From: an uncultured Prevotella sp.
GTDB lineage: Bacteria > Bacteroidota > Bacteroidia > Bacteroidales > Bacteroidaceae
Direction: 5' to 3'
DNA: 6,809 nucleotides
NCBI GenBank assembly: GCA_900557035.1
Contig: USRA01000087.1
Span: 1 to 6,809, forward strand
This document shows positions 3,624-6,809 of this stretch, piece after piece (the first letter of the stretch is position 1; each line of letters begins with the position of its first letter). The position numbers and the translations under genes are program-made. The notes beneath the pieces are model-generated. The model made no database searches, was not told the origin of the DNA, and saw nothing but the letters and a program-made list of their open reading frames with translations.

Positions 3624-6092
3624 ATGGAACATATTATAGCATATAATCCGTACAAGAATGGCAATAAGGGGAGCGTAAGCTCCCAGCCACTCTCGGTTTA
3701 CGACAAGACCATCGCTTATCCCTGGATGGCAGACCTGGTAGCTGCCATCCGTGGGGGTAACGACGAACTGAAGAAGCAGCTGCCTTTCCGCTGCGCTCAC
3801 TACTACCAGTTCCGGGACAACAGACGCTCGCAGAAGAACGCCGTGCCCGAAAGCTTTCTCTTTCAGACCACCATCGATGTGGACGATAAGAAATATGTGG
3901 ACAAGGCGATAGAGAAGGCACGTGAACTGAACTGCAGCGACACCATCTGGAAGGGCGCCCTGCTGCACCTGGAGTACTCTGCCCGCAAGAAGCTGCACAT
4001 CGACATCCGCATGCCCGTGGGCATGACTATCGAGGAGACGCAGCGAGCCTATTGCGAGGCGCTGGGCGTGCCCTACGACGAGAGCTGCATCACGCCTGAG
4101 CGCATGCTCTTCGTCACCGACAAGGAGTCAGAAATCTATCGCTCGCCCCATTGGTACGAGGTGCTGCCACAGGAAGAGCTGAAGAAGCGCAGACAAGCCT
4201 ACCTGGACCGTGGGCTTACCATCGACGGCAGAAACCCAAACGGCTCTGACAGCCATCACGCAGTTTCTGTTGGCTCTGCTATTCAGCCTGCCCAACCTTG
4301 TGATAGCAATGCTGCTCATGCTGCTCATCTCAGCCCTGCTGGAACTCCTCAGGATGCTGTCGCAGTGGCAACCGGCAAGAACCTCGCAGCCTTCGACCTC
4401 TTCCGCAATGCGGCTGGCCTGAAGGACGTAGATATCAACTCCCAAGGCTCGCGCCACTCATCGCTCCTGGCGATTATGAGCGCAGGCGCATCGAGAGTGA
4501 TGCCCGAAGAGGAACTGAAGGCGGTGGTGGCGCAGAAGATGCCTGCCTTCTCGCAGGAGCGTGACTGCCAGCAGCTCATCCACGACTTCTATGCGAAATA
4601 TGGAGACAGTTCGAAGCCGATGTCGCAAGCCGTGATCCGCATCAATGCCCAGGCTGAGAAGTCCTCCCAGAAGGATGCCGTATCGTTCAAGACCATGAGT
4701 TCCGAAGACAGTACGGATTCCAATGCGGAAGATGAAAAAATCGCTCCGCCTCCGATGCCCGAACATCTCCCGAAACTCGTGGAGCTGCTGCTATCGAAGA
4801 CCCCGGACATCTACAAGCCTGCCGTGGCTCACGCCATCTTCCCGCCACTTGCCACACACCTCTGCAAAACCACCTTTAAATATATTGACAATGTGGAGCA
4901 CGAGGCTACCCTGATGTGCTGTCTGCTGGCGGGCACGGGCGCAGGCAAGAACTGTGTGCAGATGCCTATCAACATGATTATGGAGGACATCAGAAAGCGC
5001 GACCGTGAGAACCTGAACCGGGAGAAGGAATGGAAAGACGAGGTGACCCGCAAGGGCGCCAACAAGGATAAGCGCAAGCGTCCGGAAAACCTCATCATCC
5101 AGGAGATAGACGCCGATATGACCAATCCGGCATTCGTGATGCGTACGGCTGAGGCTCAGGGGCATTTCCTCTATACATCGCTCAACGAGATAGACCAGTT
5201 CGACGCCCTCAAGGGGCAGGGCAACCAGCAGTTCAAGATCATGTGCCTTGCCTTTGACCCTGGCAACCAATATGGTCAGACGCGCGTGGGCACATCGAGC
5301 GTCACCGAGCGCATCACCATCCGGTTCAACTGGAATGCATCGACCACCATCCAGCTGGGGCAGCGATATTTCTCCAAGGTGCTCACCGACGGACCTATCA
5401 GCCGCATCAACTTCTGTACCATCCCGGAGCGTGAAATCGGTGCCGAAATGCCAGTTTACGGCGAATACGACGATGCCTTCAGAGAAGCACTCAAACCGTA
5501 CATAGAGAATCTGTGCAAGGCATCGGGTAGGATAGACTGCGCTGAGGCTTTCGCCCTGGCAGAAAAGTTGAAGGAAGAGAACGCCGACTTTTCGCGCATG
5601 TCGCAAAACAGGGTGTTCGAGAATCTCTCCTTCCGTGGCAACGTAATAGCCTTCCTCAAGGCTTGCGTGCTGTACGTGGCAAACGGTTGCAAATGGGAAC
5701 CCGAAATAGAAGAGTTCATCAGATGGAGCGAGAGCTACGACCTATGGTGCAAGATGATTTTCTTTGGCGCAGGCATAGCCAAGGCTAATGAGGTAGGAGA
5801 GAAATCGAACAAGCGAGGACCTACCAACCTGCTGCAGCAATTGCCCGACAACTTCTCCTACACGCAGGCTGAGATGGTGCGCCTGCAGAACGACTTCGGC
5901 AAGAAGGGCACGGCGATGATGCTGAGAAACTGGGTGAACCGCCATTACATCGAGAAAATTCCTCCGAAGGGAGCAAATGCCGACGGAGCTGACGGAAAGC
6001 AAGGCGGGAAGGTATTCAGTATTCAGTTATTCAGTTTTAAGAAGCTATTATATCGTTCCGACGGACTCGACCTGAGAGGTTTCAATGTTTAA
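3624..6092 (+). CDS. VirE/BT4734-like primase fused to a DUF3987-like P-loop ATPase
   Basis: Residues about 20-185 resemble the BT4734-like/VirE N-terminal domain, which belongs to the archaeo-eukaryotic primase superfamily. The acidic motif is IDVDD at 84-88, a HID block lies at 125-127, and the RMLFVTD strand lies at 160-166. A low-complexity linker rich in Ala, His, Gln and Ser spans about 205-250, followed by a helical region to 340 and a second acidic linker at 355-380. Residues about 385-700 look like DUF3987: a P-loop GTGAGKN at 437-443, a Walker-B-like FLYTSLNEIDQF at 515-526, a sensor-like NWNAST at 569-574, and SRINF at 593-597. The P-loop is atypical, with Ala-436 for the first Gly and Asn-443 for Ser/Thr. 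The likely role is priming and unwinding DNA for a mobile element. The last 30 residues include a stretch encoded by TATTCAG repeats (6013-6034), perhaps an altered C-terminus. ATG at 3624 gives the expected family N-terminus. Confidence 0.85.
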   Translation: MEHIIAYNPYKNGNKGSVSSQPLSVYDKTIAYPWMADLVAAIRGGNDELKKQLPFRCAHYYQFRDNRRSQKNAVPESFLFQTTIDVDDKKYVDKAIEKARELNCSDTIWKGALLHLEYSARKKLHIDIRMPVGMTIEETQRAYCEALGVPYDESCITPERMLFVTDKESEIYRSPHWYEVLPQEELKKRRQAYLDRGLTIDGRNPNGSDSHHAVSVGSAIQPAQPCDSNAAHAAHLSPAGTPQDAVAVATGKNLAAFDLFRNAAGLKDVDINSQGSRHSSLLAIMSAGASRVMPEEELKAVVAQKMPAFSQERDCQQLIHDFYAKYGDSSKPMSQAVIRINAQAEKSSQKDAVSFKTMSSEDSTDSNAEDEKIAPPPMPEHLPKLVELLLSKTPDIYKPAVAHAIFPPLATHLCKTTFKYIDNVEHEATLMCCLLAGTGAGKNCVQMPINMIMEDIRKRDRENLNREKEWKDEVTRKGANKDKRKRPENLIIQEIDADMTNPAFVMRTAEAQGHFLYTSLNEIDQFDALKGQGNQQFKIMCLAFDPGNQYGQTRVGTSSVTERITIRFNWNASTTIQLGQRYFSKVLTDGPISRINFCTIPEREIGAEMPVYGEYDDAFREALKPYIENLCKASGRIDCAEAFALAEKLKEENADFSRMSQNRVFENLSFRGNVIAFLKACVLYVANGCKWEPEIEEFIRWSESYDLWCKMIFFGAGIAKANEVGEKSNKRGPTNLLQQLPDNFSYTQAEMVRLQNDFGKKGTAMMLRNWVNRHYIEKIPPKGANADGADGKQGGKVFSIQLFSFKKLLYRSDGLDLRGFNV
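6013..6034. repeat. TATTCAG heptad repeat inside the end of the primase/ATPase gene
   Basis: TATTCAG occurs at 6013-6019, 6020-6026 and, after one extra T, 6028-6034. Another copy lies at 6118-6124, directly before the DUF5675 start codon. In the coding frame the repeat contributes FSIQLFSF near residue 800. The inverse complement of the same unit is tandemly repeated at 21-41. Such repeats could be slippage-prone or mark a past junction. Confidence 0.7.
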
Positions 6093-6128
6093 TAGTTTCA
6101 AAAAACTTAACACTTAATATTCAGTAAA

Positions 6129-6689
6129 ATGGAAATAGTATTAAAGCGTATAGCTAAAAGAGGAACTTATACCATAGGCAGACTCTATCTGCTGGCCGAT
6201 GCGAGTGTAAAGCGTAACTCGCTGCCTGGCAAGAAGATAGACGACAAGAGAAGATTGGTTCATACCTTTGACAGCCAGCTGCTGTCCAAGGATACATATC
6301 TCTGCGATACCATGGAGCCTACATGGCGCAATCTGTTGGGTATCAAGCTGAAGCCAGAGGAAGTGGATGCCCGCTATAGCCGCCAGAGCGGCGTGAAGGC
6401 GCGTAAGATACCTGGCCATACGGCCATTCCTGAGGGATCATATCCCGTGGTCAAATCGTATTCGCCAAGATTCAAGCGTTGGCTTCCATTGCTGTTGGGC
6501 GTGCCGAATTTCGAGGGCATCCGCATCCATGCAGGCAATTATCCTGACGACACGCAAGGCTGCATCCTCGTTGGGGAGAACAAGTTCGAGGGCATGGTGG
6601 TGGACTCCCGCATCTGGCTGCAGCGGCTCATCAACGCCATGGTAGCGGCTCGCGACCGAGACGAAAGTATCTGGATTACCATCCAATAG
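6129..6689 (+). CDS. DUF5675 family protein, L,D-transpeptidase-like
   Basis: The 186-residue protein shows the DUF5675 pattern: a first strand with Arg ([20 protein letters not shown]), the LCDTMEP block at 58-64, [11 protein letters not shown] at 98-108, the SPRF...[14 protein letters not shown] segment at 112-134, and the closing [10 protein letters not shown] at 140-149. His-134 and Cys-145 in an IRIH-x10-GCI arrangement resemble the His...Gly-Cys catalytic motif of L,D-transpeptidases. A cell-wall or lysis-related activity is therefore plausible but unproven. There is no signal peptide, so export would need another route, as for phage endolysins. A 16-residue insertion with several Lys/Arg (about 75-93) looks longer than I expect for the family. 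ATG at 6129 lies 36 bases after the primase/ATPase gene and is preceded by TATTCAG. It is the last gene of the cassette and converges on the tRNA gene. Confidence 0.85.
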   Translation: MEIVLKRIAKRGTYTIGRLYLLADASVKRNSLPGKKIDDKRRLVHTFDSQLLSKDTYLCDTMEPTWRNLLGIKLKPEEVDARYSRQSGVKARKIPGHTAIPEGSYPVVKSYSPRFKRWLPLLLGVPNFEGIRIHAGNYPDDTQGCILVGENKFEGMVVDSRIWLQRLINAMVAARDRDESIWITIQ

Positions 6690-6714
6690 GATAGGGAGTC
6701 ATAACTTTTACCAT

Positions 6715-6753
6715 AAAAAAAGATGGCGCGTCATAAGTTTATGACACGCCATC
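6715..6753 (-). terminator. Intrinsic terminator of the tRNA-Lys gene
   Basis: Bases 6722-6736 pair with 6739-6753 in a 15-bp stem with one mismatch and a two-base apex. On the minus strand the stem is followed by seven T residues (A-run at 6715-6721 on the plus strand). It lies 5 bases beyond the mature tRNA 3' end. No T-run follows on the plus strand, so it would stop the convergent four-gene cassette only weakly. Confidence 0.85.
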
Positions 6754-6758
6754 CTTTG

Positions 6759-6809
6759 TACACCCTTAGGGATTCGAACCCTAGACCCACTGATTAAGAG
6801 TCAGTTGCT
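6759..6809 (-). tRNA. tRNA-Lys (anticodon CTT), 5' part outside the window
   Basis: Read on the minus strand, the sequence contains the end of the D-stem and an anticodon arm ACTGA-CTCTTAA-TCAGT with anticodon CTT at 6798-6796, which decodes AAG (Lys). Then follow a GGGTC variable loop, a T arm TAGGG-TTCGAAT-CCCTA, the acceptor strand AGGGTGT and discriminator A at 6759. CCA is not encoded, which is common in Bacteroidetes. The 5' acceptor strand and most of the D arm are beyond the right edge. tRNA 3' ends are frequent integration sites, and a 13-base match to this one occurs at 1779-1791. Confidence 0.93.

Noticed and set aside
3366..3998. 210-codon minus-strand reading frame
   Set aside because: It is antisense to the 130-aa gene and the start of the primase/ATPase gene and straddles their junction.
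4791..5606. 271-codon minus-strand reading frame inside the primase/ATPase gene
   Set aside because: Long antisense frames are expected opposite GC-rich coding sequence; the plus-strand protein has recognisable domains.
1..6809. CRISPR array
   Set aside because: No set of regularly spaced repeats with unique spacers is present; the only tandem repeats are 7-base units.

Overview
The window looks like an accessory island in a Bacteroidales genome, most likely a gut Prevotella/Segatella. I infer this from Bacteroidetes-type promoters (TAnnTTTG, one with a TTG box 20 bases upstream), weak or absent Shine-Dalgarno sequences, and gene families typical of that order: an Rpn-type PD-(D/E)XK protein, a VirE/BT4734-like primase fused to a DUF3987-like ATPase, and DUF5675. 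There is no ribosomal or metabolic core gene. The only housekeeping feature is the 3' part of a minus-strand tRNA-Lys(CTT) with its terminator at the right edge.

Left part (1-2480) is a patchwork of debris and small genes. It begins with a short TATTCAG-type heptad repeat, a REP-like GC-rich palindromic element and an inverted repeat. A minus-strand gene of unknown function (156-746) follows; its reading frame stays open for 42 codons upstream of its first ATG, so it may have lost its true 5' end. Next come a gene-free stretch with two promoters, an Rpn-family gene with an internal out-of-frame deletion (1102-1541), and a structured gene-free stretch of about 375 bases. Two overlapping small genes sharing a GN-x-x-YIEY motif follow; the second is cut by an in-frame amber codon whose downstream frame still reads as protein.

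Right part (2461-6689) is a compact plus-strand cassette of four genes spaced 24-36 bases apart: a BRO-N-like protein (176 aa), a small protein of unknown function (130 aa), the 822-aa primase/ATPase, and a DUF5675 protein (186 aa) that resembles L,D-transpeptidases in its His...Gly-Cys motif. The region upstream of the cassette is unusual. A palindrome and a promoter are followed immediately by a strong intrinsic terminator, so an RNA starting there would be about 40 nt and almost all hairpin. This suggests an attenuator or a small RNA gating the cassette.

As a working picture (inference), the cassette could be the replication/lysis-like core of a small mobile or phage-satellite-like element beside a tRNA gene. 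No integrase, relaxase, capsid or terminase gene is visible, so mobility is unproven. The most interesting points are the promoter-terminator leader, the primase/ATPase with its two small upstream partners and cell-wall-type DUF5675 protein, and the amber-interrupted small regulator-like gene.
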